From CBFHTC01 sp965658815 (GTDB lineage Bacteria; Pseudomonadota; Alphaproteobacteria; Rickettsiales; Rickettsiaceae): DNA of 64,000 nucleotides. The notes beneath the pieces are model-generated. The model was not told the origin of the DNA, ran no database searches, and saw nothing but the letters and a program-made list of their open reading frames with translations. The DNA lies in contig CBFHTC010000001.1 in the NCBI GenBank assembly GCA_965658815.1, positions 124,001 to 188,000 of the forward strand. The letters run 5' to 3'. Positions 47,528-56,437 of the stretch are shown piece after piece. Both the position numbers and the translations under genes were made by a program. Each line of letters opens with the position of its first letter. Within the stretch, counting starts at the first letter, position 1.

Positions 47528-47602
47528 AATATTGTTTTTAATTCTTGTTTATATAATATTTGATAATATTGTTTTTTAATAAAAATTTTTTCATATACTC
47601 TA

Positions 47603-47630
47603 TTGACTTCTGTTTTTTTTTATGTAAAAT
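47603..47630 (+). promoter_or_regulatory. Promoter of the exported tandem pair
   Basis: TTGACT (47603-47608), 16-base spacer rich in T, TAAAAT (47625-47630); the ATG at 47655 follows after a 24-base leader ending in a run of A. Confidence 0.55.
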
Positions 47631-47654
47631 AAGTTTGAAAAAAAAAAAAATAAT

Positions 47655-48440
47655 ATGAAAAATAAAATACTCTTGCTATCATCTTTGGTGGCAACAACTT
47701 ATTCTGCAGACTTCGGTCGTTCAGCAAGCCCATTTTCCTATAACCTGGTTAATAGCAAATACTTTGCAATAACTGCTGGGCTCTCAAATAATTCTAACTT
47801 TTTAAGTTTAATACAAAAGGATAAATTTCCTACTTTCGGCGCGAATCCTAAGAAGGTTGATAATAAAATGAAAGAATTCAATCTCGAGCAAGTGAAAACG
47901 ATAAAAGGTCAGCTCGCGACTCCGTTCGCTACAGATACAGTTCTTACATTGAATGTAATATCTCTATTACAAACATTTGTTGATATAAATGTTATACTCC
48001 GTCCATCTGAATACTTCCATTTATCCTGGCAGCTTATGACAATCGTGAAGCATGGACTTATCTATGGCAATTTGAACGAGGAAGTTAATAAGGATGAAAA
48101 AAAGGTAGATAATACTATGAAGATGACGTTTTGGGCGTCTTTTATTTTACCAACAATCACATTGAATATTCCATATGTAGCTTTCCATTTTAGTACATCT
48201 CAATTATTGCTTTATAGTACACAGATTGAGTATGGTGACAAGACAATGAAGTTTTATTCTGGAATGCTTCTCTCAGGTATTAGAATATGCCCTAAATTTT
48301 CTAATAATCCTACTACAAACGTGATTGCGGCTAAAGTTCTAGATATAGGGTTTGCTGCAGTGGCGTTATATTGTTTGAAAGATTTTTCATTTAAATATTG
48401 GGTAAAAAAAGAAGAAAATAAAGACCAAAACCAAAAATAG
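47655..48440 (+). CDS. Exported protein of an undescribed family, copy 1
   Basis: 261 residues; signal-like segment KILLLSSLVATTYS then ADFG. Strongly similar to the next gene: both begin the mature part with DFGxSxSPFSYNxVNSKYFAIT and end with CxKDFSFKYW. Hydrophobic beta-like stretches (LPTITLNIPYVAFHF, QLLLYSTQIEYG) suggest a membrane-associated or barrel-like fold, but no known family was recognised. A highly charged tail (KKEENKDQNQK) ends the protein. Two bases separate it from copy 2. Confidence 0.7.
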   Translation: MKNKILLLSSLVATTYSADFGRSASPFSYNLVNSKYFAITAGLSNNSNFLSLIQKDKFPTFGANPKKVDNKMKEFNLEQVKTIKGQLATPFATDTVLTLNVISLLQTFVDINVILRPSEYFHLSWQLMTIVKHGLIYGNLNEEVNKDEKKVDNTMKMTFWASFILPTITLNIPYVAFHFSTSQLLLYSTQIEYGDKTMKFYSGMLLSGIRICPKFSNNPTTNVIAAKVLDIGFAAVALYCLKDFSFKYWVKKEENKDQNQK

Positions 48441-48441
48441 T

Positions 48442-49206
48442 TTGACAATGAAGCTAAAAACATATCAAAAATTGGTGTGTAAAATACTCTTCTTATCATC
48501 TTTGGTGACAACAACTTATTCTGAAGACTTCGGTCATTCACCAAGTCCGTTTTCTTATAACGTGGTTAATAGCAAATACTTTGCAATAACTGCTGGGATA
48601 TCAAATAATTCTAACTTTTTAAGTTTAAGAAAGACAGAAAGATCGAAGAGGATAAAAGCTCAGTTCGCGATTATTTTTAATAAAGATACAGTTCCACTCT
48701 TGAATATCTTATCTATAGCACAAACAATTTTTGATATAAATATTATACTCCGTCCATCTCAATACTTCTATATATCTTGGCAGGTTATGACAAGGTTGAG
48801 GCAGGGTCTATACCAATTTAATTTTCAAAAAGATGAGGCAACAGATTATAATACAAAGAAGACGCTCTTTTTGATGTCTTATGTTTTACCAACATTCACA
48901 TTTAATATTCCATATGTAACTTTGCATTTTGATATATCTCAATTATCGCTTTATCTTGTACAGCTTGATTATAAGAAGGATCACATGAAGTTTTATTTCG
49001 GATTGTTTTTCTCAAGTTTTAGACTATCACCTAAAATTTTTAATGATTATTACGGAGACGTGTTTATCGCTAAAGCTATAGATCTAGCATTTGCTACAGC
49101 GTCGGCATATTGTTTTAAAGATTTTTCATTTAAATATTGGGCACCAAAAAATAATACCTCTGTAACCATAATAGAAGATACAGATCCCAATAAGGAAACG
49201 TTCTGA
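48442..49206 (+). CDS. Exported protein of an undescribed family, copy 2
   Basis: 254 residues, paralogue of the protein at 47655. The homologous signal begins at KILFLSSLVTTTYS, about 14 residues in; the reading frame as given starts at TTGACAATGA with an ATG at 48448, and a later start is possible. Shared blocks: SKYFAITAGxSNNSNFLSL, INxILRPSxYFxxSWQxMT and the FKYW ending. It lacks about 30 residues present in copy 1 after residue 60. Function unknown. Confidence 0.68.
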   Translation: MTMKLKTYQKLVCKILFLSSLVTTTYSEDFGHSPSPFSYNVVNSKYFAITAGISNNSNFLSLRKTERSKRIKAQFAIIFNKDTVPLLNILSIAQTIFDINIILRPSQYFYISWQVMTRLRQGLYQFNFQKDEATDYNTKKTLFLMSYVLPTFTFNIPYVTLHFDISQLSLYLVQLDYKKDHMKFYFGLFFSSFRLSPKIFNDYYGDVFIAKAIDLAFATASAYCFKDFSFKYWAPKNNTSVTIIEDTDPNKETF

Positions 49207-49215
49207 GGCCGACTG

Positions 49216-49263
49216 ATGAAAATACTCTTATTATTATCTTTGGTAGTAACAATATTGTCTTAA
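49216..49263 (+). pseudogene. Remnant of a third tandem copy (signal peptide only)
   Basis: ATGAAAATACTCTTA at 49216 begins a 15-codon frame (MKILLLLSLVVTILS) that ends at TAA 49261-49263. Its bases match the signal-peptide region of the two upstream genes (KILxLSSLVxT), so it is the start of a third, otherwise lost, copy. Nothing coding was recognised in 49264-49400. Confidence 0.65.
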
Positions 49264-49400
49264 AGATTGTAAATTCAATAAAATAAATAATCAATATTGG
49301 TTTAGAATTTAGCAGTTGGAAGCCGAAGACTAAATCAGGTTCAAATGCGAATCAAAGGTGGTAGATTGTAAGAAATGTGTAAAAAAGATTCATGATAACA

Positions 49401-50087
49401 TTAATCATAACTCATGATAGTAATTAATCCAATTTCATCACTGTATTTTTTTAGCTTATATGCGGCTATATTACTTGTAGCTCCTGTGGTTCTAATATCA
49501 TCAATAATAAGAATTTTCTTTCCTTTTATGATGTCGATATTAATTGCTGTAAATACTCCTTGAACATTTCTTTTTCTTTGTCCTTTATCAAGTATCGAAG
49601 CTTGAGTTCGATTATTCTTTATTTTATTAAATGCATGAACAAAGGAAATTTCAGTCTTTTTTGCAAGGCGGTAAGCTAAAATTTGTGGAATATTATACTC
49701 TCTAAAGAAATATTTATTAAAATGCATTGGAATATAAGTAATATAATCAAATTTTCTAATAATATCTATATATCTTTCAATAATAAGATTAATAAATATA
49801 TCAAGTAGGTATATTTTCTTCTTATATTTTATTTGATAGATAAGCTGCATCATATGGTAATTAGTTTCAAATAATGATCGAGCAATTTTAAAATATTTAA
49901 AATTTTTGCATTTATAACATTCTAAAACTTTTGCAAACATATAGGAGCCACATTTTTGGCATATATCATCGATAAATTTAAAATACACTCTGCATTTATT
50001 GCATATACCGTTTGAGCTAAATTCTTTGTGGCAAATATAACAATTATAAGAAAATAAATAGTGTTGTATCATTTTTAATATCTTCAT
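49401..50087 (-). CDS. comF: ComF-family phosphoribosyltransferase-like protein
   Basis: 228 residues. N-terminal zinc-ribbon cysteines (CYICHKEF, CNKCR, CQKCG, CYKC) and a C-terminal phosphoribosyltransferase-type motif ILIIDDIRTTGATSN. ComF proteins are linked to DNA uptake and recombination in competent bacteria but are also kept in non-competent reduced genomes. The FREYNIPQILAYRLAKK and NRTQASL-like segments are typical. Gene stands alone. Confidence 0.9.
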   Translation of the reverse strand: MKILKMIQHYLFSYNCYICHKEFSSNGICNKCRVYFKFIDDICQKCGSYMFAKVLECYKCKNFKYFKIARSLFETNYHMMQLIYQIKYKKKIYLLDIFINLIIERYIDIIRKFDYITYIPMHFNKYFFREYNIPQILAYRLAKKTEISFVHAFNKIKNNRTQASILDKGQRKRNVQGVFTAINIDIIKGKKILIIDDIRTTGATSNIAAYKLKKYSDEIGLITIMSYD

Positions 50088-50224
50088 ATATAAAATATTT
50101 CTTATCTTTTATTGATTAATCCATAAAGATAAAAAATTCAATGGATTATTATATATGACGCAATTGTTCTATTTTTTGTTATATAGATGACAATTGACAT
50201 TTATTCGCATTTATTATCTCGGTA

Positions 50225-50243
50225 TTAATTAATCATTAATTAA
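50225..50243. repeat. AT-rich palindrome between comF and gdh
   Basis: TTAATTAAT-C-ATTAATTAA, perfect 9-base arms around one base. It lies in the 245-base divergent gap between comF and the glutamate dehydrogenase gene. Otherwise the gap shows nothing I can support. Confidence 0.45.
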
Positions 50244-50332
50244 ATTGTTATTCTTCTTTTATGTATATTAACAATTGATCTCTACTATCTTGTTTAATAT
50301 TTTTAAAGTGTTAAAATAAAATAAAATTTTAT

Positions 50333-52048
50333 ATGTCATTAAGAAATTTAGCTATTGAGGCTTATAAAAACCAAACTTCAATTATTGAAAAAAATATTAT
50401 TCTTGAGTTAGAGTTAGAGGGTGTGTTTATATTTAAAATCATTTCATCTGACTATAAATTTAAAGAAATTTTTGTCTACTCTAAAGACTTTGAAGCAATA
50501 CATATTCGCTCTGGAGATATAGCAAGAGGAGGTATTCGTATTTCTAATCGAAGTGATTATCGTAAAGAAGCTATAGATTTAGTATTAGCTCAAATTCCTA
50601 AAAACTCTATCATTATTCCTACCGGATCTAAAGGGTGTATCTTTCTTAAAACAAATATCTCTCCAGAAGATGCTTATAAAAAATTTGTTAAAAGTATTAT
50701 AGCTATTACTCAAAAAACAAATGATCGATATTTAGTCATAGCTGCGGATAAAGGCACTTCTAGTTATTCCGATATCGCAAATCAAATATCTATAAAAGAA
50801 AATTTTTGGCTAAAAGATGCTTTTGCCTCAGGAGGCAAAGATGGATATGATCATAAAGAGATTGGTATTACTTCTTTGGGAGTATGGCAAAGTATCTTAG
50901 TTAGATTAGAGGCTCTATCTATGCGTAATAGAGAGTTTATTACTATGGTTGGAGTTGGCTCGATGAATGGCGATGTTTTTGGAAATGGAGTTAATGCTGA
51001 TTATGAAAATATCAAACTTCTTGCAGCAATTAGTTCAAAGGAGATTTTCATAGATCCAAATCCAAATATTACCATTTCTCTAGAAGAAAGAAAAAGGTTG
51101 TTTAAATTAAAAAATTCAAGCTGGAAAGAATATGATAGATCTAAATTATCTAAAGGAGGAATGATTATTGATCGCTCAGACAAAGAAGTTACGTTAACTC
51201 AAGAAGTTCAAAAAATGCTATCTTTAAGCTCTAATTTAATATTAATAAATGACCTTATCTCTTTATTATTAAAACATTCTGTTGATATCTTATTTATGGG
51301 CGCCGTTGGAACTTATGTAAAGGCTTCAAGCGAAAAATTAGATTTTGATATAGATAACCATAATATTCGAGTAGATGGCAAAGACTTAAATTGTAAGATA
51401 TTTGCAGAAGGGGCAAATTTAAGTATTACTCATGCGGGAAGGTTGGAAGCGAGCGAGAAGGGCGTTCTTATATATACAGACTTTATTGACAATGTTGCAG
51501 GAGTCTTTTGCTCCGATATTGAAATTAATTTAAAAATCTTATTATCCGATAACAATGATCGCAATGATATTATAGAATCTATGAAATCTTTTTATGTTCA
51601 ATATATTCTTCAATCTTCTTATGCTCAATGTAATGCTTTGCAATCTGCAAAAAGGTTAAAAGGTTGGCATAAATTGTATTTAAAACTAGCTGACAATATT
51701 GTCTTAAATAAATTTGATTTTTCAAAGGATTTATTGCCAGATATAGCTTATTTGATGAGTTATTTGAAGATCTTTTTAAAAGAAAAATTATTTCAACAAG
51801 ATTTATCAAAATATGATGATTATGTTCATGAATATTTTCCGTTTTTTGTTAATACTAATTTGCAGTCATTTAAATATAAGAAAAATCTAATTTCTACTTT
51901 ACTTGCATCCGATATAGTCAATTATCTTTTTTTAAATGCTAAGTCAGTAGATGAGATTATAGATAAAACTTTTTTAAATTATAAATATGATGTTAAGTTT
52001 AAAAGTTTTTTTACAAAAGAATTATTTTTAGTAAATTTTCTTTTATAG
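50333..52048 (+). CDS. gdh: Large-type NAD-glutamate dehydrogenase reduced to the catalytic core
   Basis: NAD-GDH (GDH-1600 class) interconverts glutamate and 2-oxoglutarate and feeds the TCA cycle of glutamate-using intracellular bacteria. Core motifs are present: HIRSGDIARGGIR, VAPTGSKG-like IIPTGSKGCIFLK, AADKGTSSYSDIAN and VGSMNGDVFGNG, then the NAD domain (AEGANLSITHAGRLE). At 571 residues it is about a third of the ~1,600 usual in the class: the long N-terminal ACT-like regulatory region is missing. The frame opens with its own ATG and no remnant of the missing part was seen upstream. Confidence 0.88.
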   Translation: MSLRNLAIEAYKNQTSIIEKNIILELELEGVFIFKIISSDYKFKEIFVYSKDFEAIHIRSGDIARGGIRISNRSDYRKEAIDLVLAQIPKNSIIIPTGSKGCIFLKTNISPEDAYKKFVKSIIAITQKTNDRYLVIAADKGTSSYSDIANQISIKENFWLKDAFASGGKDGYDHKEIGITSLGVWQSILVRLEALSMRNREFITMVGVGSMNGDVFGNGVNADYENIKLLAAISSKEIFIDPNPNITISLEERKRLFKLKNSSWKEYDRSKLSKGGMIIDRSDKEVTLTQEVQKMLSLSSNLILINDLISLLLKHSVDILFMGAVGTYVKASSEKLDFDIDNHNIRVDGKDLNCKIFAEGANLSITHAGRLEASEKGVLIYTDFIDNVAGVFCSDIEINLKILLSDNNDRNDIIESMKSFYVQYILQSSYAQCNALQSAKRLKGWHKLYLKLADNIVLNKFDFSKDLLPDIAYLMSYLKIFLKEKLFQQDLSKYDDYVHEYFPFFVNTNLQSFKYKKNLISTLLASDIVNYLFLNAKSVDEIIDKTFLNYKYDVKFKSFFTKELFLVNFLL

Positions 52049-52105
52049 ACCTATTGCAATTGTAGTAATTGTATTATATAATTTTCGTATAAATAGTAAA
52101 ACTAA

Positions 52106-52459
52106 ATGACACAAGTGACACAAATTTATGAAGTGACTGTTCTTTTAAGGCAAGATATGTCTCTTGGAGAGATAGATGCATCAGCTTCTTTTATTAAGTC
52201 TATTTTTAAAAAGAATAACATTGATCTTATAAAAGAAGAAAATTGGGGAATTCGAAATCTAGCATATCCAATTAAAGGAAATATAACATCTACTTATGTT
52301 TGCTTTACAATTAAGGCAGATGGTAAACAGATATTAGAGTTAGACTCCGAGATAAAATTAGAACAAACAATTATTCGTCATGCAATTATAAAAGTTAAGC
52401 ATGTTCTTGAAGAAGAATCATATTTATCTCAAATCGCAGATCATCAGGTAGAATCATGA
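52106..52459 (+). CDS. rpsF: 30S ribosomal protein S6
   Basis: 117-residue partner of S18 on the small subunit. Typical N-terminal strand IYEVTVLLRQD, the WGIRNLAYPIKG segment and HAIIKV at the end of the fold. It overlaps rpsR by 4 bases; the rpsF-rpsR order is conserved. Confidence 0.95.
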   Translation: MTQVTQIYEVTVLLRQDMSLGEIDASASFIKSIFKKNNIDLIKEENWGIRNLAYPIKGNITSTYVCFTIKADGKQILELDSEIKLEQTIIRHAIIKVKHVLEEESYLSQIADHQVES

Positions 52460-52770
52460 GTAATACAGCAGTAACCGCCACAAAGGCTCCAATTAATAAT
52501 ACAAGACTAAGACCTACAAAAGCGTCAGATAGTGTATTTAAAGGCAGAAGATATAAATGTGCTTTAGCTGACGTTGCAAAAAAAGATATAGATTATAAAA
52601 ATTTACAGTTATTAACTCAGTTTATCTCTAAAAGAGGACGTATAATGTCCGTTAGAGTTACTAACGTCTCATCTTATAAGCAAAGACTTTTGGCTCAAGC
52701 TATTAAAAGAGCAAGATTCTTAGGTTTAATGCCTTACTTAAAAAGACCTTCTAACTCAAATATTTCATGA
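52456..52770 (+). CDS. rpsR: 30S ribosomal protein S18
   Basis: 104 residues. DYKNLQLLTQFISKRGRIMSVRVT is the S18 signature (usual YKDxxLLxxFISExGKIxPRRxT). CAGGT precedes the ATG. rplI, the usual next gene, is absent; xth overlaps the stop by four bases instead. Confidence 0.95.
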   Translation: MSNTAVTATKAPINNTRLRPTKASDSVFKGRRYKCALADVAKKDIDYKNLQLLTQFISKRGRIMSVRVTNVSSYKQRLLAQAIKRARFLGLMPYLKRPSNSNIS

Positions 52771-53546
52771 AGTTTTTAACTTTAAATTTAAATTCTATTC
52801 GTGTTAGAAAGGACTCTATAGATTGGTTGATAAAACATGAAGACCCAGATATTATGTTTTTTCAAGAGTTAAAGTGTTCTACAGACCTTTTTCCTTATGA
52901 CTTTTTTAAAGACACAGAATACAAACATTTTGCAGTTATAGGGCAGAAGAGTTATAATGGAGTAGCCATTGTAAGTAAACATGAGCTACACAACATTAAA
53001 ACTCAGTTTGAAAATAATTCTGTACCTGATGAAGCTCGATTTATATCTGCTGAAATTTTTATCAAAGGCACTTATATTACCTTAATCAGTCTTTATGTTG
53101 TCAATGGTAGTGATATTCAAAGCTCTAAATATCAAGGTAAAATGGAATTTTTATCTCATTTGACTGATTATGTTGAAAGTATTAATGATAGGCCTATTAT
53201 TGTAGGAACTGATTTTAATATTTGCTTGAAAACTATTGATGCTGTACGATTTGATGAAAATGTGCCTACTTCTATACAAGAAAGAGAAAAAATGCAGGAG
53301 TTCTTAGATCGCACTCGATTGTATGATGTCTATAGAGCTCATTATCCAAATTTCCGTCAATATACATGGTGGAGCTATAGAGCAGGTTCATTTTCTCGAG
53401 ATGTTGGATTTAGAATCGATTATCTTTTATCAAATATTTCATTTCAATCAATATCTATTAATAAAGAGTTTCGAGGTTTAGAAAATGGATCTGATCATAC
53501 TTATGTCGTTGGAGTCGCAAACATAGAGGAATTGTATAATATTTAG
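52767..53546 (+). CDS. xth: Exodeoxyribonuclease III (AP endonuclease)
   Basis: Base-excision repair nuclease of the EEP fold. LNLNSIRVR, FFQELKC (catalytic Glu), GTDFNI (usual GDFNI), YTWWSYRAGSFSRDVGFRIDYLL and the final SDH motif are present. 259 residues, normal. The last 106 codons and the following 16 bases are repeated exactly at 56089-56434, so the segment from its 3' end onward has been rearranged. Confidence 0.94.
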   Translation: MKFLTLNLNSIRVRKDSIDWLIKHEDPDIMFFQELKCSTDLFPYDFFKDTEYKHFAVIGQKSYNGVAIVSKHELHNIKTQFENNSVPDEARFISAEIFIKGTYITLISLYVVNGSDIQSSKYQGKMEFLSHLTDYVESINDRPIIVGTDFNICLKTIDAVRFDENVPTSIQEREKMQEFLDRTRLYDVYRAHYPNFRQYTWWSYRAGSFSRDVGFRIDYLLSNISFQSISINKEFRGLENGSDHTYVVGVANIEELYNI

Positions 53547-53562
53547 TTGAAAATATTTTAAA
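53217..53562. repeat. 346-bp direct repeat, copy 1 (xth 3' end)
   Basis: Identical by my reading to 56089-56434. It covers the 3' part of xth and a few bases beyond. Left flank of the 2,526-base segment that carries the EEP-domain gene and the portal remnant. Confidence 0.93.
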
Positions 53563-53574
53563 AATGTTTAAAAT

Positions 53575-55563
53575 TCAATTTATCATCGGTATTCTATCGG
53601 TATTCTTGTTCTTCGCTATTTCTCTTATTGATTTTTGCTGCTCTAATAGATATTGTAAGGTATTATCATAAAAGAGACCATTGACGTTACCGTTGAAATT
53701 ATTTAGGGCATCCTGGTTCGTCACATTTGCAATATTAGAGTATACTTTATTATTCTTCTCGCTACGATCATTAAAGAGATTTTGCACTATCAATGATGTT
53801 TTTTGACCATTTTTGATGATGTCTAAATTCGCTGTATTATGGTCAAAGCCTAATACTTCTTTCTTATCAGTTGATTTAAAATTTATCCTATTCCCTTCAT
53901 TTTTCATCATCTCCTGTAAAAATTTTTTATTTAGAAGTATACCATTATTATCAGGCTTCTTTTCTATATTTACTTTTATTATACTTTGTTGATTGCTAGG
54001 TTGAGCTCCTCTTGACATATCTATGTTTTGATAGGGCTGTAGATATATCATAGTTTTACCGGCCTTCTCCATGTCTGCTAACAATTGAGCCAAATCATTA
54101 AGTTTACTCTGCTGCGGATCACATGCTTCAATAACCATAACACGGTCTGCATCATTATTAAAACCATAATTGAAGTCACCTACCATTATTCCCAACTTCT
54201 CAGACCGCCCTAGTGCTTCAGTGAAATTGTTAAGCTGTTCCTTCTCTCCAGCATTAGAGGTGTTATGCATATGATATATTGTCATGCCATCATGTTCTAC
54301 TATTTGCACATCCGTCTTAAATGCGATGCCGAGAGGGTTTTTATTGCATTCTGCTTCGTTTATACCTTGATTATTTATCATAGCTATATCTCCTTGAATA
54401 TTGTAATTTATCTTCTGACTATAGCTTTCAATTCCCTCCTTAGAGGAGGGAGTAACTTCTGAGAGAAATACTATTTTGGCATTCTCATTGTCATTATTAA
54501 AATTCTTCTCTAAGAAGTCCTTTGTTTTTTGGTTTGTTGCTTCGTAAGTATTACCGTACATTTGCTCTACGATATTATTTAGTTTTGCTGCTATCTCGTT
54601 TTTAGGCGTGTTTAGTAGTGTGGTTTTTATTCCTCCATTGACAGAAAGATTTAAATTCTCGTGTAAGAATTTTTTACAGGCTTTTATTTTCTCATTATTC
54701 CCCTTTTTTGTATTAATTTCGTTTTCAAAAGCATTCTTTAATTCATTTGCATCAGAATTGTTTGAAGAATATAAGTTATCAATTATGTTATTTACTTCAT
54801 ATTGTAGATAGTTTAGATATGCTTCTTTGTCGATATTTTCCTCTAATTCTGTTATTTGTGCGATTTTTTTCGATATTACCTTAGTGTTCTCTTCAAGCGA
54901 TATCTCGTCTTGGAATAACTTATCAAAGTTTGTTATTAAATTCTCAGTGATATTCTTGTTTGTGTCATTAAGTTTCTTAATAATTTTCTCATTCTTCGCT
55001 ATAATTTCGTTTTGTTTTTTTGTTTCACTGGACTGAGGTAATATATCGAAAATATCGATAATTTTTAAGGCATCGAGTATGCTGTCTAGTAGTCTCAACC
55101 AAAAACCTCTATTGTTTATTATTTCCTTTGCTTCCTCACTCGCCTTATAAGCTTTAGTCTCTTCAGCACTCATTTGACGATGAAGTATATTTGGGGACAT
55201 TATTTTTTTAATTTGATCCATGTTGCTAATTTGATAATCCTCATTAAATATCTCGTTTATTAAGTCACTTTTTTTATTTTGGCTTTTCTCAAGATCGTAT
55301 TTACTACCTTTATTATTGATAAAGTTCTCAACCATCGTTCTATACTCTATATTTTCCGATAATAACTTCAGTTCCAATATCGCATCTGTATATTGAAATA
55401 TATTTTTATGCTTGTTAAAATATTCATTAATCATATCTTTGTATGAGCCTAGGGCGTCTTTGTCTAGGGTATCTTTGTTTAGGCCTTCTTTTATCTGCAA
55501 TAATGCAACTAATTGAGTTAGATTATGTTTTCTACATTCATCTGGTGACATTGTTCCTATCAT
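53575..55563 (-). CDS. Large helical protein with a C-terminal EEP (endonuclease/exonuclease/phosphatase) domain, candidate effector
   Basis: 662 residues. Residues 1-350 are Glu/Asn/Lys-rich and mostly helical, with likely coiled coils (about 180-250). From about 360 the sequence fits the EEP fold: IVFLSE369, IYHMH433N, VGD463FN465 and GFD574H575, corresponding to the metal-binding glutamate, a catalytic-type histidine, the GDFN motif and the final D-H pair. EEP enzymes include nucleases, sphingomyelinases and inositol phosphatases; which applies is unknown. No signal peptide. Its location between exact xth repeats marks it as acquired cargo. Could alternatively be a toxin. Confidence 0.62.
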   Translation of the reverse strand: MIGTMSPDECRKHNLTQLVALLQIKEGLNKDTLDKDALGSYKDMINEYFNKHKNIFQYTDAILELKLLSENIEYRTMVENFINNKGSKYDLEKSQNKKSDLINEIFNEDYQISNMDQIKKIMSPNILHRQMSAEETKAYKASEEAKEIINNRGFWLRLLDSILDALKIIDIFDILPQSSETKKQNEIIAKNEKIIKKLNDTNKNITENLITNFDKLFQDEISLEENTKVISKKIAQITELEENIDKEAYLNYLQYEVNNIIDNLYSSNNSDANELKNAFENEINTKKGNNEKIKACKKFLHENLNLSVNGGIKTTLLNTPKNEIAAKLNNIVEQMYGNTYEATNQKTKDFLEKNFNNDNENAKIVFLSEVTPSSKEGIESYSQKINYNIQGDIAMINNQGINEAECNKNPLGIAFKTDVQIVEHDGMTIYHMHNTSNAGEKEQLNNFTEALGRSEKLGIMVGDFNYGFNNDADRVMVIEACDPQQSKLNDLAQLLADMEKAGKTMIYLQPYQNIDMSRGAQPSNQQSIIKVNIEKKPDNNGILLNKKFLQEMMKNEGNRINFKSTDKKEVLGFDHNTANLDIIKNGQKTSLIVQNLFNDRSEKNNKVYSNIANVTNQDALNNFNGNVNGLFYDNTLQYLLEQQKSIREIAKNKNTDRIPMIN

Positions 55564-55709
55564 TATAGTTTGTTGATTTTATTGATTGTAAATTATATTT
55601 CGATTAATATTGATTATTATCAAGACATTAAATAAAATAAAATATTTTATATAGCAGTATTGCAACTTTTTTTTAGCGCCATAGATTATTTGTGTTATTT
55701 TAAAATAAA

Positions 55710-56058
55710 ATGTTATCTTATCTCTTTTCTTTGTTTTACAAAAAGACTTTTAATATTAAAAACTTAGAAAATTTATCATATTCTTCTTTTAATCCAGAGT
55801 CGGCTTATCTAAATAATGTTATTGTATATAAGTGTGTTAATATGATTTCTTTAACGGCCAGTTAAGTAAGTTTTGAGACAGAAAGTAAAAAATACTTTTG
55901 TGCATCAACTACTTAAATTACCAAACTCAATTTAAGATTGATCAAGTTGGTTGAAGAATGCAATAGCAAATAGAGTATTGTTTGGTAATGCCTTTGTGGT
56001 ATTTGAAAATAATGAATTAAATAATATTCATTCAAGTTTAATCTCTTCTATTATTTAA
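55710..56058 (+). pseudogene. Decayed phage/GTA portal protein gene (HK97-type)
   Basis: Three fragments in shifting frames match the order of an HK97-type portal protein N-terminus. 55710-55865 encodes a start with SSFNPESAYLNNVIVYKCVNMIS (compare YxxNxxVYRcVxLIA). Near 55900 another frame reads VHQLLKLPNS (compare HPLLxLLxxPN). 55948-56058 reads NRVLFGNAFVVFENNELNN (compare LLxGNAYxxxxxxxGxxxEL). Stops and frameshifts break all three. Similar to the portal genes of gene transfer agents kept in Rickettsiales. Confidence 0.65.
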
Positions 56059-56088
56059 AATAAACTTTTAAAAGGTTACAAATATAAA

Positions 56089-56434
56089 AATATTTGCTTG
56101 AAAACTATTGATGCTGTACGATTTGATGAAAATGTGCCTACTTCTATACAAGAAAGAGAAAAAATGCAGGAGTTCTTAGATCGCACTCGATTGTATGATG
56201 TCTATAGAGCTCATTATCCAAATTTCCGTCAATATACATGGTGGAGCTATAGAGCAGGTTCATTTTCTCGAGATGTTGGATTTAGAATCGATTATCTTTT
56301 ATCAAATATTTCATTTCAATCAATATCTATTAATAAAGAGTTTCGAGGTTTAGAAAATGGATCTGATCATACTTATGTCGTTGGAGTCGCAAACATAGAG
56401 GAATTGTATAATATTTAGTTGAAAATATTTTAAA
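56089..56434. repeat. 346-bp direct repeat, copy 2 (detached xth 3' fragment)
   Basis: Exact copy of 53217-53562. It contains the last 106 codons of xth in an open frame (from about 56098) but no start region, so it is a non-functional fragment. It lies directly before ppa, suggesting the ancestral order was xth-ppa and the segment between the repeats was inserted. Confidence 0.93.
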
Positions 56435-56437
56435 TTT

